NCBI RefSeq assembly: GCF_000020985.1
Contig: NC_011296.1
Location: 62,001 to 126,000, forward strand
Source: Thermodesulfovibrio yellowstonii DSM 11347
GTDB taxonomy: Bacteria > Nitrospirota > Thermodesulfovibrionia > Thermodesulfovibrionales > Thermodesulfovibrionaceae
Length of the DNA: 64,000 nucleotides
Direction: 5' to 3'
Below the pieces are notes generated by a model, which was given only the letters and a program-made list of their open reading frames with translations, was not told where the DNA came from and did not search any database. The translations under genes were made by a program, and so were the position numbers. Below, piece after piece: positions 1 to 8,541 of this stretch (position 1 is its first letter; the number at the start of each line of letters is the position of its first letter).

Positions 1-4
1 AGGT

Positions 5-267
5 ATAAATGTCCCTTTTAAATGAGGTCTTGTTTTCCAACATAAAGAACCCTTTGAGCCGAAATGGCTCAGAGATCTCTCGCAATCCCTTTTAAATGAG
101 GTCTTGTTTTCCAACAGAAAAAAAATTAGTAGTTCTATCTTAGAATCATTTAAGTCGCAATCCCTTTTAAATGAGGTCTTGTTTTCCAACTGATCTGGAT
201 AGAGAATTGGAGATAAAGGGAATAAAGGAAGTCGCAATCCCTTTTAAATGAGGTCTTGTTTTCCAAC
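5..267 (-). CRISPR. Short CRISPR array, 4 repeats and 3 spacers, read leftward
   Basis: A 37-nt repeat (on the + strand it begins GTCGCAATCC and ends TTTTCCAAC) occurs at 231-267 and 154-190, with one first-base change at 79-115. A fourth copy at about 5-41 is identical only over 12-41; its outer seven bases are different. Spacers are 42-78, 116-153 and 191-230 (37, 38 and 40 nt). On the minus strand the repeat starts GTTGGAAAAC and ends ATTGCGAC, which resembles the ATTGAAAC-type 8-nt 5' handle of type III crRNAs. The leftmost repeat is thus degenerate at its 3' end, as leader-distal terminal repeats usually are. Both points place the leader to the right and transcription leftward. The window edge is at base 1, so further repeats to the left cannot be excluded, but the decayed copy suggests the array ends here. 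Confidence 0.95.
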
Positions 268-456
268 GGTAGCCTTTGTAACTTACTGATTTTTATGGCT
301 TTTTAGTGCCTTTTTCCGTAACCTCTCTCAGAGAGGGCTAAAATGTAAGTGAATACTTTCAAATTTTTACCACTTTTTAAAGTCTAAAACTTGTCAAAGA
401 TCGTTGATACTGTAGCGAAAGCTAATTTAGCCTCTAACCTCTCACGAGATTGTAAT
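268..456 (-). other. Probable CRISPR leader, minus strand
   Basis: This AT-rich stretch adjoins the best-conserved repeat and holds no reading frame of note. It lies between that repeat and a minus-strand promoter-like sequence at 457-486. It contains one compact palindrome at 322-336 (CCTCTC/GAGAGG). A related but imperfect CCTCTAACCTCTC string sits at 432-444. The leader role is inferred from array polarity; no experimental leader motif was recognised. The rest of the gene-free interval, to 668, carries the divergent cas operon promoter candidate. Confidence 0.6.
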
Positions 457-486
457 TTTATACCACAATATATCCCTCTTCGTCAA
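457..486 (-). promoter_or_regulatory. Candidate promoter for the CRISPR array
   Basis: On the minus strand TTGACG (486-481) is followed after 18 bp by TATAAA (462-457), a good match to a sigma-70 promoter. Transcription would start near 450 and run leftward through about 180 nt of leader into the first repeat. This fits the polarity deduced from the repeats. Confidence 0.5.
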
Positions 487-558
487 GAGTAGAGAATAAG
501 TATCTTACATTTTGTTTCGGATTTTTATCTGGCTGAATGTAAAATGCTTTAAAAACTC

Positions 559-587
559 TTGTAATGAAATTAATAATTTATTAAAAT
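559..587 (+). promoter_or_regulatory. Candidate promoter for the type III-A operon
   Basis: TTGTAA (559-564) is separated by 17 bp from TAAAAT (582-587). Transcription would start near 594 and give a leader of about 75 nt before cas10. The surrounding DNA is very AT-rich, so chance matches are common. Confidence 0.35.
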
Positions 588-668
588 TAATGGAAATATT
601 TCTTAAACATTTTTTATGATTCCTGTTTAATTATTAAATTAAGTAAGTAGTATTTAGAGAGGAATTTC

Positions 669-2978
669 ATGATTACAGAACTTGAGGTTGTCGCAAAAGG
701 AGGACTTCTTTACAATATTGGTAGGGTTGCTTTGAGAGCAGAAGGTAATTTTAATGAAGAAAATTTTGTTGAAAAAGGAAGGGAATGGATAGAAAAACAT
801 CTTAAAAACGATGACTCTGCTCTCAAGATTGCGAAGTCTTTACAGGAAAAAGATGAATTGTTTTTCTTATGGAAGGAAGCCCACAGTCTTGCCTGCAAAA
901 ATGAGGATATTAAATATTTTACCCCCAATCCTATTATTTCGCCTTTTTATAAAATAAGAAACCCAAATAATTTAAATGAAACCCTGAATAAAATTCCTTA
1001 TTATCAGCTACAATCTGAAAAACCTCAGATTGCTATATATAATAAACCTATTATAAATCATGAAAATTACAGGAGATTGATAGAGAAATTTAAAAAAGAC
1101 TTACAATCAACAAAGCCACCGTATGGTATTAATCTTTTAACTATGCTTATGGAAAAACATTTAAGTAACATACCTCTGGGAAGTCCTTTTGATGACGTAT
1201 CCATGTTTAGGCATTGTGTTCTTGTTTCCGCTATTTCAGGATGTTTGTATCTGTATCTAAAAGAAAAACGCAGAGATAAAGATTTTTCAGTAGCAAGTAT
1301 TGTAGATTGTCTTTCGTCAGAGAAACCTTTTCTTCTTGTGGGGGGAGATTTATCAGGGATACAGAAGTTTATATATACTATAACTTCAAAGGGAGCTCTG
1401 AGAGCCTTAAAAGGACGCTCTTTTTATATTGAACTTTTAATAGAGCATATAGTTAATGAAATCATTGATAACTTAAACCTTACGAGATGTAATATTGTTT
1501 TTTCTGCCGGAGGTAATTTCTGTATAGTTTCACCAAATACAGATAATGCAGTAAGTGAGTTAGATAAACTAAAGAGCAGGATTGAAACTTTTTTATTTAA
1601 TGAATTTAAAGGAGAACTTCAGCTTCATCTGGAATATATTGCTTTTGGAGAGGAGAGTTTTAAAAATTCAGCCTCTGTTTCTGATGGATTAGGAGAAAAA
1701 CTTGAAAAATCAAAGAAAACAGGGTGGCAAAAGAGGCTTAAAGATATTTTAAAACCTGAGTCTCCTCATGAAAACTGCCTTACTACTCAATGCGATGTGT
1801 GTTTTAGAGAAGACGTTTCGCTTGTTAGTTTACAAAGAGGAGATGAAGCATTGCAGGTGTGTGAACCTTGTTATTTCCAATATAAGCTTGGTGAGGAATT
1901 ACTTGAGATTTCAGAAGGTATTTCACCTGTTATATATAGGCTTAGTGAGCAACCTCAAGGAGATTATGTAAAAATTGAAAAATTCTATTACTGTTTTAGA
2001 CGCAGTAGGGACGAAAAATTAGAAAATTTAGCTGATAAAATTTATCGCATCAATAATTTTAATGCTGAAAACTACAATAAACCCAACAATATCTTTCTGC
2101 CCTTAGGTATTTATAAAAAAAGGGGGTTAAAAGAACTAACAGATGCAGTGAGTGATTTTGGCATAAATAGACTTGCTGTATTGAGAATGGATGTAGATAA
2201 CCTCGGAAAAATTTTTGGTTCAGCTATTGCGGAACAGGAAAGAACTTTTGCAAGAATATCTGAAATATCCAATCGTTTAAATCAATTTTTTAAGTATCAT
2301 CTTAATTATATTGCAGAAGGCAAGGAGATTGACTCTTTGGATATTGCTGAAAGAGGAGTGAAAAATAAAGGTAGAAACCTTATGATTATTTATTCTGGTG
2401 GAGATGATGTTTTTATTTTAGGACATTGGCTTGATGTTATAGAAACAGCCTTTGACATAAGAAGATATTTTGAACTTTTTACAGGAAACCGTTTTCTTAC
2501 AATCTCAGGGGGTATTGCCATAAATCAAGACAGTTATCCTGTCTATCAATATGCAAGAGATGCTGAAGAACTTGAAAGATTGGCAAAGAGAGATAATAAG
2601 AAAGATTCTCTGGCTTTGCTTGATGATAGAAAAGTCGGTTGGAACAGTTTTGATGAGGTGATTGAAAGGATAAGGCTTTTCAAAAAATTCCTTAAAACTG
2701 AATCCAATGGTTTTGTAATAGATGAGCAAAAACTTCCAAAAACATTTTTCTATGGGCTTTTTTCTCTTGCCAAAGTATTTCGCAAAGAAGGTATTTTGGT
2801 GCTTCCTAAGGCTGCCTATTTAATATCAAGGGCAAAATTTAATAATTGTGCTGATGAAGATGTTTTATCCATCAAGGAGGTTATTATGAATTCCAATGAA
2901 AAGGAATGGGAGATAACAGAGTTAGCAACCCTGGTAACTCTTATGCTTATGAGGAAAGGAGGAAGAGACCATGAATGA
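669..2978 (+). CDS. cas10: Cas10/Csm1, type III-A large subunit with degenerate HD domain
   Basis: This is the large subunit of the Csm effector complex; in this family the Palm2 domain makes cyclic oligoadenylate (cOA) when target RNA is bound. Seen here are the first Palm motif GGDLSGIQKF near residue 226, a four-cysteine zinc site (C375, C378, C398, C401) and the catalytic GGDD at residues 577-580. The N-terminal HD nuclease motif is altered: where active proteins have His-Asp in the LLHDIGK motif, this one has Tyr15-Asn16 (GLLYNIGR), so single-stranded DNA cleavage is probably lost. The start is supported by GAGAGGAA eight bases upstream. It is the first gene of the cas operon and overlaps csm2 by 8 bp. 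Length (769 aa) is normal. Confidence 0.95.
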   Translation: MITELEVVAKGGLLYNIGRVALRAEGNFNEENFVEKGREWIEKHLKNDDSALKIAKSLQEKDELFFLWKEAHSLACKNEDIKYFTPNPIISPFYKIRNPNNLNETLNKIPYYQLQSEKPQIAIYNKPIINHENYRRLIEKFKKDLQSTKPPYGINLLTMLMEKHLSNIPLGSPFDDVSMFRHCVLVSAISGCLYLYLKEKRRDKDFSVASIVDCLSSEKPFLLVGGDLSGIQKFIYTITSKGALRALKGRSFYIELLIEHIVNEIIDNLNLTRCNIVFSAGGNFCIVSPNTDNAVSELDKLKSRIETFLFNEFKGELQLHLEYIAFGEESFKNSASVSDGLGEKLEKSKKTGWQKRLKDILKPESPHENCLTTQCDVCFREDVSLVSLQRGDEALQVCEPCYFQYKLGEELLEISEGISPVIYRLSEQPQGDYVKIEKFYYCFRRSRDEKLENLADKIYRINNFNAENYNKPNNIFLPLGIYKKRGLKELTDAVSDFGINRLAVLRMDVDNLGKIFGSAIAEQERTFARISEISNRLNQFFKYHLNYIAEGKEIDSLDIAERGVKNKGRNLMIIYSGGDDVFILGHWLDVIETAFDIRRYFELFTGNRFLTISGGIAINQDSYPVYQYARDAEELERLAKRDNKKDSLALLDDRKVGWNSFDEVIERIRLFKKFLKTESNGFVIDEQKLPKTFFYGLFSLAKVFRKEGILVLPKAAYLISRAKFNNCADEDVLSIKEVIMNSNEKEWEITELATLVTLMLMRKGGRDHE

Positions 2979-3420
2979 TTTCAGAAAACAGCAGGGACAA
3001 CAAAAATATCATGGACAGAACCAGCAGACTCAAATTAACTTGAGGGAACTAAAAAGAGATATTTCAGGATATTCAAAACTTGAAGATTTACCAGCAGAGA
3101 AAGTTATAGATATTTCCGAAAAATTAGGTGCCCATCTCAAGATTATAGGATTAAAAACTTCACAGATACGAAAATTTTTGGATGGAGTAAGAAAACTTGA
3201 TAATCTTTTTGTAAGAGGAAAAAATTTTGATAAGGAACAGGTGATTCTCCTTAAACCAAAACTCGCTTATGCAGCAGGTAGGCAAAAAGAGATTAAACCT
3301 CTTATGGAGATTTTAGGACCTGCCATTGATTCAGGAGCAAAATCTTACAAGAGTTTTAAAAAGTTAATTGCCTTGATTGAGGGCATCATAGCCTATCACA
3401 GATATTATGGAGGTGAGTGA
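2971..3420 (+). CDS. csm2: Csm2, small subunit of type III-A complex
   Basis: A 149-residue protein in the place where csm2 is expected, between cas10 and csm3. The first 25 residues are polar and Gln-rich (probably disordered). The rest is helical, with the family-like segment of a Lys-rich helix, KPKLAYAAGRQ and a C-terminal helix ending AYHRYYGG. Csm2 forms the inner filament contacting the crRNA-target duplex. The start has GGAGG seven bases before it, inside the end of cas10. Its stop overlaps the csm3 start by one base (TGATG), indicating coupled translation. Confidence 0.85.
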   Translation: MNDFRKQQGQQKYHGQNQQTQINLRELKRDISGYSKLEDLPAEKVIDISEKLGAHLKIIGLKTSQIRKFLDGVRKLDNLFVRGKNFDKEQVILLKPKLAYAAGRQKEIKPLMEILGPAIDSGAKSYKSFKKLIALIEGIIAYHRYYGGE

Positions 3421-4205
3421 TGAATAGAAATCTTATAGGTAAAATTCAGATGAAAGGCAAGATAAAATGTCTTACTGGTTTGCATATAGGAGCAGCAAAA
3501 GAAAATATTGAAATTGGAGCAATTGATGCCTCGGTAGTAAGAGATCCTGTAACACGTGAGCCATATATTCCTGGAAGTTCTCTTAAAGGTAAACTCAGGG
3601 CATTGCTTGAGAAATCTCTATCCATTAAGCTGGGCATTATAGGAACTGAAAATAGAATAAACATCGGAACAAAAACAAATCCAGTTTATATTCATGTATG
3701 CACAGATGCTGATAAAGCTTATAAATGTCCTATATGCAGAATATTTGGCTCTACAGGGCAAGGGGGTGGTAAAAACTATCCTTCAAGGCTTATTGTAAGG
3801 GATGCTTATTTAACAACCGAGAGCGTAGAAGAACTTTCTCAGATTGATACAGGACTACAGTTTACAGAGTGGAAGTTTGAGAATGCCATAGATCGTGTTA
3901 CGTCTGCTGCTAATCCCCGTCAGCTTGAAAGAGTGCCAAGAGGAGCTGAGTTTGAATTTGAGTTCATTTATAATGTTGAAGATAAAGAAACAGTTTTAGA
4001 GGATTTAGAAAGTATAACGCTTGCAATTGAACTTCTTAAACTTGACTCCTTAGGAGGACATGGTTCAAGAGGATATGGAAAGATTCAGATAAACTTTGAA
4101 GACATAAAATGTTTCTCTTTAGAGTATTTAAAATCTGGGCAGGGAGAGGTAAAAAGCATTACAGACTTAAGTAAAAAAGAAGAGTTGCTTTCTGTTTTTA
4201 AATAA
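3420..4205 (+). CDS. csm3: Csm3, backbone RAMP subunit and target-RNA nuclease
   Basis: A RAMP (Cas7-family) protein of 261 residues that forms the backbone and cuts target RNA at 6-nt intervals. The hallmark block AIDASVVRDP, followed by a PGSSLKGKLRALL-type helix, is present. Asp36 aligns by motif with the catalytic Asp33 of the Streptococcus thermophilus protein, so RNA cleavage should be intact. Cysteines in CTDADKAYKCPIC (near residues 97-108) could bind zinc. The C-terminal glycine-rich loop is LGGHGSRGYGK. I chose ATG at 3420 over an in-frame GTG at 3417 because GGAGG at 3409-3413 is ideally spaced for it. Confidence 0.93.
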   Translation: MNRNLIGKIQMKGKIKCLTGLHIGAAKENIEIGAIDASVVRDPVTREPYIPGSSLKGKLRALLEKSLSIKLGIIGTENRINIGTKTNPVYIHVCTDADKAYKCPICRIFGSTGQGGGKNYPSRLIVRDAYLTTESVEELSQIDTGLQFTEWKFENAIDRVTSAANPRQLERVPRGAEFEFEFIYNVEDKETVLEDLESITLAIELLKLDSLGGHGSRGYGKIQINFEDIKCFSLEYLKSGQGEVKSITDLSKKEELLSVFK

Positions 4206-4217
4206 AGAGGCAGATAA

Positions 4218-5201
4218 ATGGTGATATATTCATATAAACTTCATTTTAAAACACCTGTCCATTTTGGAGAGACGGGAATATATCTGGAAAATGTAGAAGA
4301 AAGATTTAGCTCTGACTCACTATTTTCTGCTTTAATAAACACAGTATCAAACTATTATGGAGAGAAAGAATCTGAAAAATGGATTGATAAATTTGAAAAT
4401 AATCCGCCTTTTCTATTAAGTTCCCTTTTTATATACAACTCGGACAAATATTTCCTGCCAAAGCCTCTTGATGACTCTTTTATATCAAGAGAAATAAGAA
4501 AGAAAATAGGAAAGGAACTTAAAAAAATTAGATGGCTTGAAGCTAAGGATTTTCTCCTTTGGCAGAAAAGGCAGATAACAAAGGTAGAGGATATTGAAAA
4601 AATAAAAATAAATTCAGAGCGTTACAGTGATGCTTTTAAAAGAGAGATACGCCCCAGAGTTACAATTGATAGAATAACTTCTCAAAGCAGTATTTATTTT
4701 TGTGGTAGCATAAAGTTTCAAAGAGAGGCTGGACTTTATGGAATGGTGGCTTTCAGAGATACAGATTTTATTGAAAGATTCAGAATTGTTATGAAACTTC
4801 TTGGACAGACAGGAATTGGAGGAGAAAGAACATATGGTTACGGAATGTTTGAGCTTAAAGATTTTAAACCAATTGATGGAGTGTTGAAAAAGTTAATGGA
4901 GTCTGATACTGAAGGCTTTACTTTACTGTCCCTTTATACTCCTTCAAACACTGAGATAGATGATTTAGTCCAAAAAATAGTTGCTTATGAGATAAAAATA
5001 AAAAAGGGATGGATAACATCTGGCAGGACTGCTTTACCACTTAAAAGAAAATCTCTTGGATTTATTAAAGAAGGAAGTGTATTCAGTAAGCCATTGAGAG
5101 GTTGTTTAGTGGATGTTACACCAGAAAATGCTCCTCCAGATATACTGAAACATAAAGTTTACCGCTATGGTTATGCCTTTACAGTTCCCTTAAAGGAGTA
5201 A
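4218..5201 (+). CDS. csm4: Csm4, crRNA 5'-end cap subunit
   Basis: A Cas5-like RAMP protein of 327 residues that holds the crRNA 5' handle and contacts Cas10. It begins with the usual VHFGETGIYLE-type segment (residues 12-23) and carries the Csm4-type glycine loop GQTGIGGERTYGYG near residues 195-208. The C-terminus (TSGRTALPLKRKSLGFIKEGS) also matches Csm4. It lies 12 bp after csm3 and 4 bp before csm5. No anomaly seen. Confidence 0.9.
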   Translation: MVIYSYKLHFKTPVHFGETGIYLENVEERFSSDSLFSALINTVSNYYGEKESEKWIDKFENNPPFLLSSLFIYNSDKYFLPKPLDDSFISREIRKKIGKELKKIRWLEAKDFLLWQKRQITKVEDIEKIKINSERYSDAFKREIRPRVTIDRITSQSSIYFCGSIKFQREAGLYGMVAFRDTDFIERFRIVMKLLGQTGIGGERTYGYGMFELKDFKPIDGVLKKLMESDTEGFTLLSLYTPSNTEIDDLVQKIVAYEIKIKKGWITSGRTALPLKRKSLGFIKEGSVFSKPLRGCLVDVTPENAPPDILKHKVYRYGYAFTVPLKE

Positions 5202-5205
5202 AACT

Positions 5206-6357
5206 ATGGCTTTATTTGAAAAGGCAGAGGTTAAAATTGTTACAAAATCTCCTGTCCATATTGGTGGAGTAGAGCAGAAAAAAACAAGGTTTGAGTTTAT
5301 AATACATGGCAATTATCTCTATCCCATTTCAGAAGATCGCCTTGCTGAGTTTCTAAGCAAAGAAAATCTCATATTTGATTACTGTGCACAGTTAGAAAAT
5401 AAAGCTAATCTCTTTAATCTGGCAGATTTTTTAAGAAGTAAAGCTTTTATTCTCAATGAAAGTTTACTGCTCAAACTTTCCTCAGGTAAAAGAATTTACC
5501 TTAATCATAATGCTTCACTTATACAGGATTACAGACCTTATATCAGGGACGGCTTTGGCATGCCATATATTCCAGGCACATCTATAAAGGGAGTAATAAG
5601 AACAGCAATTTTATATAATCTGCTTAAGGAGTTAAAAGAAAGTTCCTATGAGGATTTTGAAGTCAATTTTGAAAGAAGAATCGTAGAAGATATTGAACAA
5701 AAAAAGAATAAGAGAGATTTTTCTGCTTGGCTAAATAAAGAATACTTTGAGGGTTTTAAACTTCTTGGAAAAGAGAAAAGTCCATATACAGACTGGCTTA
5801 AAATGCTTAAAATTTCTGATGCCTATCCAGATGGAGAAATACAGACTTCTATTATTCCCATAAATATACTTAAAAGAGAAGAAAACTGGAAATATAAAGA
5901 AGAATACTCTGGAAAGAAAACAACTATATGGACTGAATGTATTCCTGAAAATGTAACTTTTAGATTTGAAGTTTTATGGGAAAGAAGCTTTCTTTCTGAG
6001 TTTAAAAAGCAACATTACAGATTTAAAATGCCAGAAAATTTAAACGCTACTTTTGAGTGCATAAACAGATGGGCACAGGATTTAATTAATTTTGAAAAGG
6101 AATTTTTAGCTACAAATGCAATGAAAAAATGGTATGAAAACAATGTATGTAACTTCAGAATTGGTTTTGGTTCTGGTATGATTAGCACAACAATTCTGAT
6201 GCTTCTAAGTGAGTCTTTAAGAAAGAAAATCAGGAACTATGCTGGATTAGACAGAGGAGAAACTATAGCGCCAAAATCAAGAAGAGTATTTCAGAGAGAT
6301 TCCCTGTTAACTCCTCTTGGCTGGTGTCTGATTACTGTAGATGGGACAAGACATTAG
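5206..6357 (+). CDS. csm5: Csm5, crRNA 3'-end RAMP subunit
   Basis: A 383-residue RAMP protein that caps the filament near the crRNA 3' end and takes part in crRNA maturation. It has an N-terminal SPVHIGG-type strand, an IPGTSIKGVIRTAIL helix near residue 122 and a C-terminal glycine-rich turn (RIGFGSGM). It is preceded by GGAG. It is the last core csm gene; accessory cOA genes follow at once. Confidence 0.9.
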   Translation: MALFEKAEVKIVTKSPVHIGGVEQKKTRFEFIIHGNYLYPISEDRLAEFLSKENLIFDYCAQLENKANLFNLADFLRSKAFILNESLLLKLSSGKRIYLNHNASLIQDYRPYIRDGFGMPYIPGTSIKGVIRTAILYNLLKELKESSYEDFEVNFERRIVEDIEQKKNKRDFSAWLNKEYFEGFKLLGKEKSPYTDWLKMLKISDAYPDGEIQTSIIPINILKREENWKYKEEYSGKKTTIWTECIPENVTFRFEVLWERSFLSEFKKQHYRFKMPENLNATFECINRWAQDLINFEKEFLATNAMKKWYENNVCNFRIGFGSGMISTTILMLLSESLRKKIRNYAGLDRGETIAPKSRRVFQRDSLLTPLGWCLITVDGTRH

Positions 6358-6360
6358 AAA

Positions 6361-7107
6361 ATGACATCACATTTTAAACCCACAAAGAAAAATATTTTAG
6401 CTTTCATGGGAATATTCATTTTAGTCTTTTCTATTTTGCTTTTTTTGTCAGAATGCTTCCATGATGTAATATATGGATTCAGCGAAAAAATTCACAGTCT
6501 AACAATATTAGTTGAATACTTAAAGACTTCCATTGAGTTAACATTTATATTTATTGCAGTAAAAAACTGGAAGCCTATTTATAGATGGATTTCAGGGAAA
6601 AGAGAGTTCAGAGGCACAGGAGATGAATTTACTTTTCCAAAGGATAAAGTAAAAGCCATAATAATACCTGTAAGTAGAACAGAACAGCCTGAGTGGATAA
6701 TCAGACATCTTGAGCCTAAATATGTAGCTTTTCTCTATACAGGAGAAAGGAAAAATCATGTAATTGAGCTCATAAATCTTTTTTCTAAGAAGATTCACTT
6801 TGCTCATACTTTAAAAGAGATTGAACAGGGAAAAGATATGCTGTCAGACCCTGATAATCCAAATGAGGCTAAGGAAATAGTAAAAAAATTTATAGAAGGG
6901 TTTATTGCACAGGGAATTAAAGAAGAAAACATTTTTGTTGATACAACAGGTGGTAAAGTGCCTATGTCAATTGGAGCATTTCAGGCAGCAGAAGAAATGG
7001 GTGTGTCATCAATATACATTGTTGGGAAAGGAAATAATGGTAATATTAAAGAACCCACTCTAAGAGAACAGGGTTATCCTATTTTTTTAAGTAGAAAGAA
7101 TGAATAA
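6361..7107 (+). CDS. Membrane CARF protein, Cam1-like cOA effector
   Basis: A 248-residue protein with a hydrophobic helix at about 12-31 and a second at about 47-66. These are followed from about residue 95 by a Rossmann-like CARF domain. The CARF signature is DTTGGKVPMSIGA at residues 194-206, followed by a helix and the strand SSIYIVG. By family knowledge, CARF domains bind cyclic oligoadenylate, and the one-helix membrane CARF protein Cam1 changes the membrane when bound to cA4. Function is inferred from architecture and from its place between csm5 and a second CARF gene. The two apparent helices make it larger than the simplest Cam1 design. Only three bases separate it from csm5 and no clear ribosome site is seen, so translation is probably coupled. 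Confidence 0.75.
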   Translation: MTSHFKPTKKNILAFMGIFILVFSILLFLSECFHDVIYGFSEKIHSLTILVEYLKTSIELTFIFIAVKNWKPIYRWISGKREFRGTGDEFTFPKDKVKAIIIPVSRTEQPEWIIRHLEPKYVAFLYTGERKNHVIELINLFSKKIHFAHTLKEIEQGKDMLSDPDNPNEAKEIVKKFIEGFIAQGIKEENIFVDTTGGKVPMSIGAFQAAEEMGVSSIYIVGKGNNGNIKEPTLREQGYPIFLSRKNE

Positions 7108-7136
7108 ATCTGATAGTTAAAGCAAGGGGGAAAGAA

Positions 7137-8288
7137 ATGAAGCATATACATGTTTGCTTAATTTCTGAACAAACAATTCCTAACATTCTTGGAATATTTT
7201 ATTTTAAGCCTGAGGAAGTTCTTTTTATTACAACTGAGCAGATGCTGAAAAGGGAAAAAACAGAGGCAATAGTAAATACTTTGAAAAGACTTGGACTAAA
7301 TATACCATTTTTTGAAATTGTTGTCAGAGAAGACTCTATATATGACTGTCACAGGAAAATTGCTCAATGGATGGAAAAACATGAAGAGGATAACTTTACA
7401 GTTAATCTTACCTGTGGAACAAAGATAATGTCCATAGCAACCTATGAAATTTTCAAAGACTATGGAAGTAAGATGATTTATATTCCAATCCCTAAAAATG
7501 AATTTTTTGAAGTTTATCCTCTTAAAAAGCTTTCAGAACCCCAACCTCTGCCTTTAAGGCTTGGTGTTATAGAGTATCTTACAGCTTATTCTCTCAGAGT
7601 AATAAATGAAGCAAAGCTGAATAGATACAAGGAAGAATCAGAAAAGAGAAAAGCACTTACAAACTGGATTGTAACAAATTATAACAGCATTGAGGGGCTG
7701 TTAAGTGAGTTTTATAAAGTTCTACAAAAAAGTAGAAATGTAAGTTCCTTTGATTTAACCATAGAGTTTCCTATATCCAATGAGTTGCAAAGAGATTTTC
7801 TCAAGGCAGTAGGCTTTAACATCAGTGGCAGAACTATATCAAAAAGACTTTCTCGTTCTGAAATAAGATATTTAACAGGAGGATGGCTTGAGGAGTATGT
7901 TTTTAACTCTTTAAATTCAATCAAGGGCAGAGGAATTGATGATGTTGTCATGAATGTAGAGATAGAAAATATTCAGGGCAATAAAAATGAGTTTGATGTT
8001 ATGTTTACAAAGGATAATGCTCTTTATTTTGTTGAGTGTAAATCTTTAAGTCCTGAGGATGAGATCACAAAGAGTAGTTTATATAAAATTGGTGCTTTAC
8101 AAAAGGAATTCGGCTTAAGGGTGCAGAGTTTCTTTGTAACAACATCGCCTCATATTATTAAAGATGGACAGATCAGGCAGTCTGTTCGTGCAAGAGCAGA
8201 ACAGTTTAAGACAGAAATAATCAAGCCCGATGAAATTGTAAATTTTGAAACAATAATAAGAAAAAAACTTAAAATTATGGAGGAATAA
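7137..8288 (+). CDS. CARF plus PD-(D/E)XK nuclease, Can2/Card1 family (DUF1887-like)
   Basis: A 383-residue ancillary type III nuclease. The N-terminal half is a CARF domain with the ligand-loop motif NLTCGTKIMS (Thr92-Lys96). The middle resembles a winged-helix segment. The C-terminal half is a restriction-type nuclease with Asp287 in NEFDVMF and Glu300-x-Lys302 in FVECKS, the D...ExK triad. Proteins of this layout (Can2, Card1) are activated by cA4 and cut RNA and/or single-stranded DNA; activity here is inferred. GGGGGAAAG precedes the start. The gene lies between the membrane CARF gene and csx3. Confidence 0.88.
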   Translation: MKHIHVCLISEQTIPNILGIFYFKPEEVLFITTEQMLKREKTEAIVNTLKRLGLNIPFFEIVVREDSIYDCHRKIAQWMEKHEEDNFTVNLTCGTKIMSIATYEIFKDYGSKMIYIPIPKNEFFEVYPLKKLSEPQPLPLRLGVIEYLTAYSLRVINEAKLNRYKEESEKRKALTNWIVTNYNSIEGLLSEFYKVLQKSRNVSSFDLTIEFPISNELQRDFLKAVGFNISGRTISKRLSRSEIRYLTGGWLEEYVFNSLNSIKGRGIDDVVMNVEIENIQGNKNEFDVMFTKDNALYFVECKSLSPEDEITKSSLYKIGALQKEFGLRVQSFFVTTSPHIIKDGQIRQSVRARAEQFKTEIIKPDEIVNFETIIRKKLKIMEE

Positions 8289-8290
8289 GG

Positions 8291-8539
8291 ATGTCTGAGA
8301 TAGTAATTGACATGAGGCAGATTTATGAGGGGGACCAGGCAAAGATAAAGGATATCCCTGATTATATAAAAAAAGCCTTAGAATTAGCAGGTGAGGGAAA
8401 TGAAATAATACTTACAGGACAGGGACCAATCTGGCTTTACTTAAAGATTGCCCATGCTTTGCATGGTAAAGCAGTAAAGCTTATTTATCGCAGTCCTGTA
8501 ACAGGAGATATTGTTATTTTTGACCATTCTCCTTACTGA
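8291..8539 (+). CDS. csx3: Csx3 ring nuclease (Crn3)
   Basis: An 82-residue protein with the Csx3 motif TGQGPIWLYLKIAHALHG (residues 42-59). Csx3/Crn3 degrades cyclic tetra-adenylate and so turns off type III signalling; it works as an oligomer. His58 and Asp73 (in TGDIVI) match by motif the family's catalytic His and Asp. Its presence argues that the signal here is cA4. GGAGGAATAAGG upstream is a strong ribosome site. It lies 2 bp from the Can2-like gene and 2 bp from cas6. Confidence 0.9.
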   Translation: MSEIVIDMRQIYEGDQAKIKDIPDYIKKALELAGEGNEIILTGQGPIWLYLKIAHALHGKAVKLIYRSPVTGDIVIFDHSPY

Positions 8540-8541
8540 AG

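Noticed and set aside
268-668. cas1/cas2 or a further cas gene in the gap before cas10
   Set aside because: No coding frame of useful length; content fits leader and promoters only.
7137-8288. Csm6/Csx1 HEPN ribonuclease
   Set aside because: The C-terminal domain has D...ExK nuclease residues and no R-x4-H HEPN motif.
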